Shown here: positions 1 to 8,292 of the stretch, piece by piece
Position numbering within the stretch: position 1 is the first letter of the stretch
Layout of the letters: the number at the start of each line of letters is the position of its first letter
NCBI RefSeq assembly: GCF_900141875.1
Contig: NZ_FQZE01000013.1
Span: 60,001 to 124,000, forward strand
DNA: 64,000 nucleotides
Direction: 5' to 3'
Source of the DNA: Tangfeifania diversioriginum
Lineage (GTDB): Bacteria > Bacteroidota > Bacteroidia > Bacteroidales > Prolixibacteraceae
The notes under the pieces: generated by a model
Databases searched by the model: none
Seen by the model: the letters and a program-made list of their open reading frames with translations, nothing else
What the model was told of the DNA's origin: nothing
Position numbers and translations under genes: made by a program

Positions 1-110
1 AACATGGTTATTCCGCGAAAAAAATCGAGCGATAATAATCTTGTCCCTGAAGGATCCAGGTTACTGGTTTTGTTCATATCAAGTTTAGTTGAAAATTATT
101 TTATTAGCGG

Positions 111-1754
111 CTATACATATTTAAACCGTTTGATATTCTTTTTAGGTGTTTTTTCAAATTCTTCGTCAACCATCTCAAATGCGGTAACCTGTTCATAACG
201 CGGCAAATCGGCATTCAGTTTTTTACGGTTTTCTTCCATTATGTCGGCAAAACGTTCCATCTCAATGTGGTGTTCTTTCATGGCTTCGTGGTCAGGATAA
301 ACTTTGGCCACAAGTTTTCCATCACGTTCAACAACAACACATTCCGAAATATAATGGAGGTTCATAATTTTTGCTTCAATTTCTTCCGGATAAATATTCT
401 GACCGGAAGGCCCCAGAATCATATTCTTCGTACGTCCTTTAATAAATATGAAATTGTTTTCGTCAATTATCCCCAGGTCGCCTGTTTTCAGCCAGCCATC
501 GTCGCTAAAAACAGTTTTTGTAAACTCTTCGTTTTTATAATAACCGGTCATTACATTTTCTCCGCGCACCTGAATTTCTCCAACCGTATTGTATGGATCG
601 TCTGAGTCGATACGCACTTCCATGCGGTCAACAAGGCGACCTGCCGAACCGGGCACCGTTTTATCCCAGGCTTCGTAACTAATTAGCGGGCCGCACTCTG
701 TCATTCCGTAGCCAACGGTAATCGGGAAATTTAACTTGCTGAAAAATTTCTCAACGTCAGTACTTAACGGAGCCCCGCCAATAACAATTTCGAAAAACCG
801 GCCGCCAAATGTTTCAATAAGTTTTTCCTTGATTTTTTTCAGAATGATATTCGAGATAAAGGGGAGTTTCAATAAAACGCGCATCAGTGGTTTTTCTATA
901 TTAGGCAAAATGCGTTTTTTATAAATTTTTTCGATAACCAGTGGCACTGATAAAATGAGGTGCGGTTTTACTGCACCAAACACCTTGGTAATTATTGCCG
1001 GCGATGGGATTTTACTGAGGAAAGTAATGTGGCAACCCCGAGTTACCGGGAATAAAAATTCGAACAGCAGGCCATAAACATGGGCCATGGGCAAAAATGA
1101 AACGATTTTGTGCCCCGGTTGCAACGGCATGTGCTCCCGGGCAAAAACAATGTTCGACGCAAGGCTTCTTTCAGGTATCATCACCCCTTTTGTAAAACCT
1201 GTGGTTCCTGATGTATAAGAAATTATACAGGTTTCTTCCCGGTCCCATTTTTCAAACTGAAACTGATTTTTTTCAAGCTTGTTTTTCTTGTAGTACTGAA
1301 ACGCATCATCCAGCTTGTATTTAAGGTTTTTATCTTTTGCCGCATGCAGTGAAAAATCTTCCAGCACGATAATCGCATTCAGTTTTTCGGCATTATCGAA
1401 ATCAATTTTCTCGAGCAATGATTGGGCACCGATTACCAACTTCGATTCCGAATGGTTGATAATATGATTGGTATTGCTCTCATTAAAATCAGGCAGAATG
1501 GGAACAATTATTATCCCGGCCGAAAGCGCTGAAAGAAATACAGCTCCCCAGTGCGCAGAGTTCCGGCCCAGAACAGCAATACGGTCGCCCCGCTGAACAC
1601 CGGTTAGCTGATAAAACAAATGGAGCGACTTAATTATTTTGGCCACATCGCTGTAACTGTAATCATCTCCTTCGTAATTAGAAAAGGCCAATTGATCCCA
1701 ACTGGCATGAAACGACTTTGTATAAAGTTCTGATAATGTATTATTTGTCATCAT
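111..1754 (-). CDS. AMP-dependent synthetase/ligase, long-chain acyl-CoA synthetase-like
   Basis: A 547-aa member of the ANL (acyl-CoA synthetase) superfamily, which activates a carboxylic acid to an acyl-AMP and then usually an acyl-CoA. The AMP-binding P-loop-like motif YTSGTTGFTKG is at residues 180-190. The A5-type motif GYGMTECGP and the TGDLG and GRTKNMI motifs follow in the expected order, and the C-terminal subdomain is present. Length and order fit long-chain fatty acid CoA ligases. No signal peptide is seen, so it should be cytosolic or membrane-associated. ATG codons at 1754 and 1751 are both possible starts. It is transcribed away from the secreted-protein gene at 2028 and looks monocistronic within the window. 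The substrate (long-chain fatty acid) is inferred from the family, not visible in the sequence. Confidence 0.85.
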   Translation of the reverse strand: MMTNNTLSELYTKSFHASWDQLAFSNYEGDDYSYSDVAKIIKSLHLFYQLTGVQRGDRIAVLGRNSAHWGAVFLSALSAGIIIVPILPDFNESNTNHIINHSESKLVIGAQSLLEKIDFDNAEKLNAIIVLEDFSLHAAKDKNLKYKLDDAFQYYKKNKLEKNQFQFEKWDREETCIISYTSGTTGFTKGVMIPERSLASNIVFAREHMPLQPGHKIVSFLPMAHVYGLLFEFLFPVTRGCHITFLSKIPSPAIITKVFGAVKPHLILSVPLVIEKIYKKRILPNIEKPLMRVLLKLPFISNIILKKIKEKLIETFGGRFFEIVIGGAPLSTDVEKFFSKLNFPITVGYGMTECGPLISYEAWDKTVPGSAGRLVDRMEVRIDSDDPYNTVGEIQVRGENVMTGYYKNEEFTKTVFSDDGWLKTGDLGIIDENNFIFIKGRTKNMILGPSGQNIYPEEIEAKIMNLHYISECVVVERDGKLVAKVYPDHEAMKEHHIEMERFADIMEENRKKLNADLPRYEQVTAFEMVDEEFEKTPKKNIKRFKYV

Positions 1755-2027
1755 TTTTTAATTTTACTTAAAGCTCAAAATTAGAAAAAATCGGGCTCAT
1801 TCTCTTCTGTTTTACCAATAACACCCGGCAAAAGTTATAATGATGTTCGAATAATATTTATTTTAACATTCATTAACATAAGCACTAAATTACTGTTTAC
1901 CAATTTTTTATGATGTTAATTCTTGTTAAAGTTTATTCTGTGCAATAAAAAGGTAAACAAATCTTCTATTTATTCCTTTTAGGGAGTAAGAAAGTTTGAA
2001 AACAGTAAAAACAAAAGATTAAAAGTT

Positions 2028-2621
2028 ATGAAAACAATGAAAACAACATTATTAGTTACAATTTTTGCATTTATAGCAAGTGCAGTGTTTGCCTCCGGAA
2101 ATTTAAAAGTAAACATTGAGCAATCATCCCCGGAAGAAGCCATTGTTGAGGCAAGCAACGTTGAAGCAAAATTTTTTGAGGTTGAAATCATGGATGAATA
2201 CGGCGACCGTTTTTACAGCAAAAAAACAGACGACAAATCGTTTACTTATAAAAGGAAGTATGACCTTTCAACCCTTGAAGACGGCACTTATTTCATGACT
2301 GTAGAGCACGGTGATGAAAAATACCTGAAGGAGTTTACAGTGCATTCAGGAGACATTCAGGTTGTAAATCAACGGAAAGTAGTTGACCCACATTTTAAAG
2401 TTGAGGGTGACATGGTTAAATTGTCATATCTGAATTTTCCGAACGACAACATGAGCATTGCCGTTTACGATGAAGGCAAACTGTTGCACGAAGAAGAAAT
2501 TGAAACCCAATTTACCGTGCACAAGGCCCTGGACCTTTCCGAATTAAGACCCGGCAACTACAAAGTTGTTTTTGCTTCAGGGTTCGACATTTTTGAATAC
2601 GACGTAGCATTGAAACAATAA
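2028..2621 (+). CDS. Secreted protein of unknown function
   Basis: A 197-aa protein with a clear N-terminal signal peptide (MKTMKTTLLVTIFAFIASAV, cleavage likely after the VFA at about residue 22). The rest is acidic and beta-rich. It seems to contain two similar beta-sandwich-like halves, each with a pattern of the type LSTLEDGTY / LSELRPGNY followed by a valine-rich strand. That pattern is reminiscent of the small sorting-domain-like beta folds common in Bacteroidota secreted proteins, but the family is not recognised and no type IX sorting signal is evident. A rho-independent terminator follows at 2662, so it is probably a single-gene unit. Role unknown; a periplasmic or surface location is inferred from the signal peptide. 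Confidence 0.7.
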   Translation: MKTMKTTLLVTIFAFIASAVFASGNLKVNIEQSSPEEAIVEASNVEAKFFEVEIMDEYGDRFYSKKTDDKSFTYKRKYDLSTLEDGTYFMTVEHGDEKYLKEFTVHSGDIQVVNQRKVVDPHFKVEGDMVKLSYLNFPNDNMSIAVYDEGKLLHEEEIETQFTVHKALDLSELRPGNYKVVFASGFDIFEYDVALKQ

Positions 2622-2661
2622 CAGATCAGTTATAAACTGAACAAGAATTCTTTAAGCGTGG

Positions 2662-2692
2662 AAATCCGGAGCTAAAACCTCCGGATTTTTTA
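2662..2692 (+). terminator. Rho-independent terminator after the 2028-2621 gene
   Basis: The 9-bp stem AATCCGGAG/CTCCGGATT with a 7-nt A-rich loop is followed by a run of T. It lies 41 nt after the stop codon of the secreted-protein gene. Confidence 0.8.
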
Positions 2693-2795
2693 TTTCTGCA
2701 TTTCACTCATTTTTTCAAATTGTTTCCCGATCTGCTTTCTGCTATGTGACCTTTTTTTCTTATTTTTATTTACTTATAAACTTTAACGTAGCTCA

Positions 2796-3113
2796 ATGGG
2801 CACTTCATCGCAGAAAAACAAAAAAGAAAAACTCTTCGACGAACTCATTTCCGTGAAAATCCTCCTCCGGAAAAAGGAAAAAGAGTTGAAACAGTCAGGA
2901 GCTGATGCTCCGGGTTTTGAAACCCTGAAAAAAGAATTGTCAGACCTAAAGAAGAAAATCGCTGCCATTGAAAAAGCCATTTCAAAATACGGCGAGAGCT
3001 TTCTTGACGTTTACGATTCGGAACTGATAAATCCACTCACCGAATCGGACATTATTGTATTACGCGACGAAATCACCGAAATCAGAAATTCACTGGAGGC
3101 GTTCAGCAGGTAA
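2796..3113 (+). CDS. Small charged coiled-coil protein
   Basis: A 105-aa lysine- and glutamate-rich protein with no signal peptide or membrane segment. Residues about 8-70 have heptad-like spacing of leucine and isoleucine (for example LKKELSDLKKKIAAIEKAI), which predicts a coiled coil. It begins at an ATG with no competing upstream start. I do not recognise a family and assign no function. The reverse strand also carries open frames here, but the coiled-coil composition and normal start favour this strand. It is followed by the initiator tRNA on the opposite strand. Confidence 0.5.
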   Translation: MGTSSQKNKKEKLFDELISVKILLRKKEKELKQSGADAPGFETLKKELSDLKKKIAAIEKAISKYGESFLDVYDSELINPLTESDIIVLRDEITEIRNSLEAFSR

Positions 3114-3184
3114 GGAGAGTGGCTAAAAATTATTTTTTTTATACTAAAAAAGGAGGGCTGATTTCTCAACTCTCCTTTGCCTTG

Positions 3185-3257
<73 letters not shown>

Positions 3258-3293
3258 ATATATTTTTAATATTTTTATTTTAAAAGAACTTTG

Positions 3294-3382
3294 TAGCGGA
3301 AGCAGCACTTGAACCTTCGTCCGGCAGCTGCCGGATATGAGCCCAACGAGCTACTCCCGAGTACTCGGGACTCCACCCCGCA
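3294..3382 (-). pseudogene. tRNA-fMet copy disrupted by two 16-bp palindromes
   Basis: A tandem duplicate of the adjacent initiator tRNA, offset by 109 bp and sharing the same downstream and upstream flanks. Part of the D loop is replaced by the perfect palindrome TCCCGAGTACTCGGGA (3355-3370). The 3' side of the anticodon stem is replaced by a second perfect palindrome, TCCGGCAGCTGCCGGA (3320-3335). The anticodon triplet CAT remains but the GGG/CCC stem is lost, and the acceptor and T arms carry further changes. It cannot fold as a normal tRNA. Confidence 0.8.
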
Positions 3383-3430
3383 ATATATTTTTAATATTTT
3401 TTTCTAAGAACCTCCGTTTGTAACGGGCTG

Positions 3431-3460
3431 CAAATATAGTTACTTTTATTAAAAAAACAA
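3431..3460 (-). promoter_or_regulatory. Bacteroidota-type promoter for the initiator tRNA region
   Basis: On the minus strand, TTG (3458-3460) is followed after 19 nt by TATATTTG (3431-3438), a perfect match to the TAnnTTTG -7 box. It sits just downstream of the stop codon of the ABC ATPase gene and reads into the tRNA pair. Confidence 0.65.
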
Positions 3461-3464
3461 AAAA

Positions 3465-4223
3465 TCAGTTTTTTTCTTCGCGCAATTGTGCATATAACTT
3501 ATTGGCAAAAATAAAATCGTTCAACTTTTTGTTCCTGGTTTCCAGTATTTCTTTGTTCGAGCCTGTCCAGGCCACCTCGCCTTTGGCAATAAAAAGAACC
3601 GACTCGCCAATTTCAATAACCGAATTCATATCGTGTGTATTGATAATGGTTGTCATTTCAAATTCACGGGTAAGGTGTTGTATCAGTTGGTCAATAATGG
3701 TTGCGGTTTCCGGGTCGAGGCCTGAGTTGGGCTCATCGCAAAACAGGTATTTCGGATTAAGCGCAATGGCACGTGCAATGGCCACGCGTTTTTGCATTCC
3801 GCCGCTTATTTCGCTGGGAAAGAGCTTAAACGCACTTTTTTCAATATTCACATGTTCGAGGCAGAATTCAACCCGTTTCTTTTTTTCTACCGGCGATTGG
3901 TGGGTAAACATATCGAGCGGAAACCTGATATTGGCTTCAACCGAAAGGCTGTCGAAAAGTGCACCTCCCTGAAAAACCATCCCGATTTCGCGACGCAATT
4001 TTTTACGTTCCTTGTGGTGCATTTTCACAAATTCTCTGTTGTCGTACCATATTTCACCCTGATCAATATCGTACAATCCCAGAATTGACTTCAGCAAAAC
4101 CGTTTTTCCTGAACCACTTCGCCCGATTATCAGGTTTGTTTTTCCCTGCTCAAAACGGTTCGAAATATCTTTCAGTACATTAGCTCCGTCAAATGATTTA
4201 TAAATATTTTTAACTTCAATCAT
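3465..4223 (-). CDS. MlaF-like ABC transporter ATP-binding protein
   Basis: A 252-aa ABC ATPase. Walker A is GRSGSGKT (residues 34-41), the signature is SGGMQKR, and Walker B is YLFCDEPNSGLD. The methionine in the signature and the DEPNSGLD Walker B are typical of the Mkl/MlaF branch, which powers phospholipid or lipid movement between the inner and outer membranes. It overlaps the upstream permease gene by 4 bp (ATGA-type overlap), so the two are translationally coupled. A substrate-binding MlaD/MCE-domain gene is not in the immediate neighbourhood. The C-terminus lies only a few bases from the tRNA promoter. Confidence 0.9.
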   Translation of the reverse strand: MIEVKNIYKSFDGANVLKDISNRFEQGKTNLIIGRSGSGKTVLLKSILGLYDIDQGEIWYDNREFVKMHHKERKKLRREIGMVFQGGALFDSLSVEANIRFPLDMFTHQSPVEKKKRVEFCLEHVNIEKSAFKLFPSEISGGMQKRVAIARAIALNPKYLFCDEPNSGLDPETATIIDQLIQHLTREFEMTTIINTHDMNSVIEIGESVLFIAKGEVAWTGSNKEILETRNKKLNDFIFANKLYAQLREEKN

Positions 4224-4966
4224 GTCAGTAAAAGCCGCGTTAAAATTAAATCGAAAAACAGAATCAGAATATTCGTATTAACTACCGCAGTAGTACTTGC
4301 TTTGCCCACTTCCAGTGAACCGCCTTTCACGTAATAGCCAAAATACGCAGGCACCGAAGCTACCAGAAAACCGAAAACAACTGATTTAATAAGCGAAAAA
4401 GTAATGTAGTACGGGTAAAAAAGCCATTGAATACCTTCAATATAATCAGGAATAGAAATTACACCCGCAATGGGCCCGGTAACCAGTCCGCCGAGTAAAC
4501 CAAAAAAAACACTGATGATAAACAGAAATGGGAAAATAAACACCACAGCCACTATCTTGGGCAGAATCAAATAGCTGGCCGAGTTCACTCCCATTATTTC
4601 GAGGGAATCAATTTGTTCGGTCACCCGCATGGTTCCAATCTCGGAAGTAATATTCGACCCTATTTTCCCGGCCATTATAAGTGCAAGCATGGTGGAAGAA
4701 AATTCCAGGATAAGCGTATCACGTGTCCCCAGCCCAACAAGGGTTGTCGGGTAAATGGGATTCGACATGCTGTAAGCAAACTGGATGGTCATAATCCCAC
4801 CGATAAAGATTGAAATAATAATTACAATCCACACCGAATTTACCCCGAGCGTGTCAATTTCATGAAAAAGCTGCCGGACATACAACCTCAGTTTTTCGGG
4901 ACGGCCGAAAACTTTTTTCAGAAGTGTAAAATACTGTCCGACATGAAAAAAAAACTTCATTTGCAT
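4220..4966 (-). CDS. MlaE-family ABC transporter permease
   Basis: A 248-aa integral membrane protein with about five hydrophobic segments. It has the conserved MlaE features: an N-terminal amphipathic region, the GTMRVTEQIDSLEIMGVN segment (EQIDAL-type coupling motif), and a GxxG-rich membrane segment near residues 160-175. It forms a lipid transporter with the ATPase encoded directly downstream, with a 4-bp overlap. The family maintains outer-membrane lipid asymmetry or imports lipids; which applies here cannot be told from the sequence. Confidence 0.9.
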   Translation of the reverse strand: MQMKFFFHVGQYFTLLKKVFGRPEKLRLYVRQLFHEIDTLGVNSVWIVIIISIFIGGIMTIQFAYSMSNPIYPTTLVGLGTRDTLILEFSSTMLALIMAGKIGSNITSEIGTMRVTEQIDSLEIMGVNSASYLILPKIVAVVFIFPFLFIISVFFGLLGGLVTGPIAGVISIPDYIEGIQWLFYPYYITFSLIKSVVFGFLVASVPAYFGYYVKGGSLEVGKASTTAVVNTNILILFFDLILTRLLLT

Positions 4967-5140
4967 AAAAATTTCAAGCTAGCTGAATCCGTTTCAGATT
5001 GCGGATAAAATTACAATATTAATGGCTGAATCAAAATAACAAGAACCAAAATAGTTGGGTAACTTCTTTTAAAATCCACCGTATTTCTTAAAGATTCTTT
5101 TTAAATTCATATTTTTACGCACAAAAGAATAAAATAATTG

Positions 5141-6229
5141 ATGGAAAATAATTTTTGTATAATAATGGCTGGCGGTGTTGGTAGCCGGTTCTGGCCTCTT
5201 AGCAGAAGTTCTAGACCAAAACAGTTTTTAGATATTTTAGGAACCGGACGAACACTTATCCAGCAAACCTATGATCGCTATTCTTCGATTATCCCGCCCG
5301 AAAATTTCCTGGTTGTGACCAGCGTAAGCTACAAAGATTTGGTTTTGGAACAGCTCCCCGAGCTGAATGAGAAACAGGTTTTGCTTGAACCCCTGCGCAG
5401 GAATACAGCGCCATGCGTTGCCTACGCTGCCTATAAAGTAAAAACCAGCAACCCACAGGCCAATTTAATAGTTGCCCCGTCGGACCACCTGATATTGAAA
5501 GAAGAAGAATTTATCAGGCAGGTGCAGAACGGGCTGGAATTTGTAAAAGATCGTGACGCGTTGGTTACTCTTGGCATAAAACCGAGCAGGCCCGAAACCG
5601 GATACGGTTACATCCAGGTAAAAAAGAAAGTGAAATTCAATAACCTGGATAACCTCCACAAGGTGAAAACATTTACTGAAAAACCTGACAGTGAAATGGC
5701 CCGTATTTTTCTGGAAAGTGGCGAATTTTTCTGGAATTCAGGTATTTTTATTTGGTCGCTGCCCTCTATACTGGCTGCCTTCGACACTTATCTGTCCGAT
5801 ATTTCCAAACTTTTTGCCAAAGGACTGAAACTTTACAACACCGAAGACGAAGTGCATTTTATCAATAAAACCTACTCGGAATGCCAGGGCATTTCCATCG
5901 ACTACGGAATTATGGAAAAAGCCGCCAACGTTTTTGTGCTTACGGCCGACTTCGGATGGAGCGACCTGGGGACCTGGAGCTCGCTCTACGATAATAAGGA
6001 AAAGGACAAAGAGAAAAATGTGATTAACGGAGAAAACATTTTAACATACGACACCAGCAATTGCATTATTAATCTGAGCGACGAAAAGGTAGCTGTTTTA
6101 CAGGGATTGGACGGGTACATTGTTGCCGAATCGAACGACACGCTGATGATTTGCAGAAAAGAAGACGAGCAGCAAATTAAACAGTTTGTTACCGATGTGC
6201 GCATACAAAAAGGCGATTCGCTGGTTTAA
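5141..6229 (+). CDS. manC: Mannose-1-phosphate guanylyltransferase
   Basis: A single-domain nucleotidyltransferase of 362 aa that makes GDP-mannose from GTP and mannose-1-phosphate, feeding cell-surface polysaccharide or fucose pathways. The N-terminal signature IIMAGGVGSRFWPLSR and the later FTEKP and WNSGIF motifs are diagnostic. The C-terminal phosphomannose isomerase domain of bifunctional AlgA/ManC enzymes is absent, which is usual in Bacteroidota. The open frame starts three bases earlier at a TTG (5138), but the ATG at 5141 is the better start. It converges on ispD with a 41-nt gap. It is not part of a visible polysaccharide cluster. Confidence 0.9.
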   Translation: MENNFCIIMAGGVGSRFWPLSRSSRPKQFLDILGTGRTLIQQTYDRYSSIIPPENFLVVTSVSYKDLVLEQLPELNEKQVLLEPLRRNTAPCVAYAAYKVKTSNPQANLIVAPSDHLILKEEEFIRQVQNGLEFVKDRDALVTLGIKPSRPETGYGYIQVKKKVKFNNLDNLHKVKTFTEKPDSEMARIFLESGEFFWNSGIFIWSLPSILAAFDTYLSDISKLFAKGLKLYNTEDEVHFINKTYSECQGISIDYGIMEKAANVFVLTADFGWSDLGTWSSLYDNKEKDKEKNVINGENILTYDTSNCIINLSDEKVAVLQGLDGYIVAESNDTLMICRKEDEQQIKQFVTDVRIQKGDSLV

Positions 6230-6270
6230 CCAATTTTTCAATGCCGGGGAAACACGCAGCTGGTAAACGC

Positions 6271-6936
6271 TCATGAATTCATCAATGCACGGGCAATTTT
6301 TAAATCTGCCGGCCAGGTAATTTTTATGTTTTCACGGTTTCCCTCCACCAGGTTAATCGCCTCGCCGCTGCTTTCCAAAACTGAGGCATCGTCGGTAAAT
6401 TTCTCAGAATAGTTCTGATTATAGGCATTTTTTATGGCCGAAACCCTGAAGGTTTGCGGCGTTTGCACCATAAAAAAATTATTGCGGTTCACGGCCCGGG
6501 TTCCCCCGTTCAAAACTTCCCTCACCGACTCGGAAACCGGAATAACCGGAAGTGCATTCCCTTTTTCAGCGGTCATCTTAAAACAATTCTCAATGGTTTG
6601 CACCGATACAAAAGGGCGCACTCCGTCGTGGATAAAAACTATTCCCTCGTCCCCGATCGCGGCCAGCCCGTTTTTTACCGAATGAAACCTTGTTTCACCG
6701 CCTGCCACCAGGGAGTGTTGCAGGTTAAAATCGTGTTTCTTGCACAATTTTTTCCACACCGGGATCTCAGTTTCAGGTAAAACAAGAAAAAAGTCCATCT
6801 CCTCACCATACTTGAGAAAAGCTTCGAAAGTGTGCATCAAAATGGGCTTGCCTTCAATTTCGGCAAACTGTTTGGGTACAGCCTGTTTCATCCGGCTTCC
6901 CCGCCCCCCGGCAACAATAAGGACAAACTTTTTCAT
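6271..6936 (-). CDS. ispD: 2-C-methyl-D-erythritol 4-phosphate cytidylyltransferase
   Basis: IspD joins CTP and MEP in the non-mevalonate isoprenoid pathway. The N-terminal motif LIVAGGRGSRMKQAVPKQF carries the CTP-binding glycine loop and the conserved Arg and Lys. The later HDGVRPFVS and TPQTFR motifs are also diagnostic. The open frame extends to 7017, but its first 27 residues have no homology-like features and would overlap the divergent DUF2461 gene. The ATG at 6934-6936 gives a 221-aa protein of normal length, and I use that start. Confidence 0.9.
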   Translation of the reverse strand: MKKFVLIVAGGRGSRMKQAVPKQFAEIEGKPILMHTFEAFLKYGEEMDFFLVLPETEIPVWKKLCKKHDFNLQHSLVAGGETRFHSVKNGLAAIGDEGIVFIHDGVRPFVSVQTIENCFKMTAEKGNALPVIPVSESVREVLNGGTRAVNRNNFFMVQTPQTFRVSAIKNAYNQNYSEKFTDDASVLESSGEAINLVEGNRENIKITWPADLKIARALMNS

Positions 6937-6999
6937 CTGCAACACTGTTTCTTTAAAATTGGTTACTTTGCCATAAAAGTAATTTAAATAAGAAAAAGT

Positions 7000-7662
7000 A
7001 TGGAACAAGTACTGCAATTTCTTCAGGAGCTTGCTGAGAACAATAACCGCGATTGGTTTGAAGCCAACCGCACCCGATATACCGAAAGCCGCGAAAAAAT
7101 GCTCTTTTTAACTGATGTACTGATAAATGAAATCAGAAAGTTTGATCCGGAAATTACGCCCATGAATCCGAAAGACTGCCTGTTCCGGATTTTCCGCGAT
7201 GTCCGGTTTTCAAAAGACAAGCGGCCTTATAAAACCAATTTTGGCAGTTTTATAGCCCCGGGAGGCCGAAAAAGTGGTCATGCTGGCTACTATTTTCATG
7301 TTGAACCTTCAGTAAGTTTTGTGGGAGGTGGAATTTACATGCCACCTGCCGGGCCTTTAAAAGCCATCCGGAAACACATTGAACGCCACCCGGAGGAATT
7401 TTTGGGAACAATAAACCACCCGGATTTTAAAGCCATTTTCCCAGGAATGATGGACCACCAACTGAAAACAGCCCCGAAAGGTTTTGCCAAAGATCACCCG
7501 CTTATTCATCTGCTGCGCTATAAATCATTTGCCTTTTCAGCCCGTTTAAACAATGAAATTTTAATCAACGGTGACTTTATTGGTGAAGCAGTAAAAGCTT
7601 ATCGCGAACTGCATAAAGCAAATTCCTTTTTAAACGAGGCTATCGATTCAGAAAAAAATTAA
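7000..7662 (+). CDS. DUF2461 family protein
   Basis: A 220-aa protein of the DUF2461 (TIGR02453) family. The N-terminal NNRDWFEANRTRY segment and the motifs FRIFRDVRFSKDKRPYKTNF and GYYFHVEP, followed by GGGIYMPP, are characteristic. The family is widespread and uncharacterised; no catalytic role should be assumed. There is no signal peptide. It is divergent from ispD, whose ATG lies only 63 bp away, so their promoters share this short gap. Confidence 0.85.
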   Translation: MEQVLQFLQELAENNNRDWFEANRTRYTESREKMLFLTDVLINEIRKFDPEITPMNPKDCLFRIFRDVRFSKDKRPYKTNFGSFIAPGGRKSGHAGYYFHVEPSVSFVGGGIYMPPAGPLKAIRKHIERHPEEFLGTINHPDFKAIFPGMMDHQLKTAPKGFAKDHPLIHLLRYKSFAFSARLNNEILINGDFIGEAVKAYRELHKANSFLNEAIDSEKN

Positions 7663-7702
7663 TGCTACCAACCTGCACATAATTAACACTTTGATCGCAA
7701 TC

Positions 7703-7758
7703 AACTGAAAAACCAGTTTACAAACTGGAAAAATAGTTGCAAAACTGAAAAATCAGTT
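7703..7758. promoter_or_regulatory. Three tandem operators AACTG-N6-[CT]AGTT for the BlaI-type repressor
   Basis: Three copies of a dyad start at 7703, 7723 and 7743, exactly 20 bp apart. Copies 1 and 3 are AACTG-N6-CAGTT; copy 2 has TAGTT in its right half. The third copy lies between the -33 and -7 elements of the promoter at 7737-7767. Binding by the BlaI-family protein encoded downstream at 7933 is inferred from position and dyad symmetry. Confidence 0.65.
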
Positions 7759-7767
7759 GTATGTTTG
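7737..7767 (+). promoter_or_regulatory. Promoter of the BlaI-M56 operon
   Basis: TTG (7737-7739) is followed after 20 nt by TATGTTTG (7760-7767), the Bacteroidota -33/-7 arrangement. The operator at 7743-7758 occupies the spacer, which fits steric repression. The predicted leader of about 160 nt includes the repeat element at 7786-7883. Confidence 0.7.
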
Positions 7768-7785
7768 TTGTGTCATTTTAGAAAC

Positions 7786-7883
7786 TGTCATTTCCCGCGA
7801 AGCGATCCCTTCGGGAGACGAGTTTGCGAGGAGAAATCTGCTTATATTGATGAGATTCCTCCTCATTCTTCATCGGAATGACA
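7786..7883. repeat. TGTCATT-ended dispersed repeat, copy 1
   Basis: A 98-bp element with terminal inverted repeats TGTCATT/AATGACA. It begins with the block TTTCCCGCGAAGCGATCCC and contains GAGAAATCT. A second copy is at 50135-50235. It looks like a non-coding, MITE- or REP-like element and lies within the predicted 5' leader of the BlaI operon. Confidence 0.7.
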
Positions 7884-7932
7884 AACTAACGAGTCTTAAT
7901 ATTTGTGTCTAAAAGTCTAAATATCTGAAAGA

Positions 7933-8292
7933 ATGAAAAAACTAACACGAAAAGAAGAAGAGGTTATGAAAATCCTCTGGCGACTGAAAAAAGCGTTCGT
8001 AAAAGACATTATTGAAGAATACGACGATCCGAAACCGCATTACAATACTATCTCGTCGCTGGTGCGGTTGTTGCAGGACAAAGGAATTGTGGGTTACAAC
8101 CAATACGGAAATACCTACCAGTACTACCCGCTGCTTTCGAAAGAAGAGTACCGGCGTTCGTTTATGAACCAGGTGGTGAGCGATTATTTCGACAATTCAT
8201 ATAAAAATGCCGTGGCGTTTTTTGTGAAAGAAAAAGGCCTTTCGGACGAAGAGCTCGAAGAACTGGTAAAAATGATTAAAGACGAAAAATAA
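7933..8292 (+). CDS. BlaI/MecI/CopY-family transcriptional repressor
   Basis: A 119-aa winged-helix repressor. The N-terminal LTRKEEEVMKILW and the PHYNTISSLVRLLQDKGIV recognition-helix region are typical of BlaI/MecI. The C-terminal helices form the dimerisation part, where such proteins are cleaved or released after signalling. It overlaps the downstream M56 peptidase gene by one base (TAATG), forming a classic sensor-repressor pair. It probably represses its own operon through the three dyads at 7703-7758. No beta-lactamase gene is nearby, so the regulon is unknown and the signal need not be an antibiotic. Confidence 0.9.
   Translation: MKKLTRKEEEVMKILWRLKKAFVKDIIEEYDDPKPHYNTISSLVRLLQDKGIVGYNQYGNTYQYYPLLSKEEYRRSFMNQVVSDYFDNSYKNAVAFFVKEKGLSDEELEELVKMIKDEK

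Noticed and set aside
6937..7017. Longer IspD start
   Set aside because: The extra residues precede the conserved nucleotide-binding motif, show no family features and overlap the divergent DUF2461 gene.
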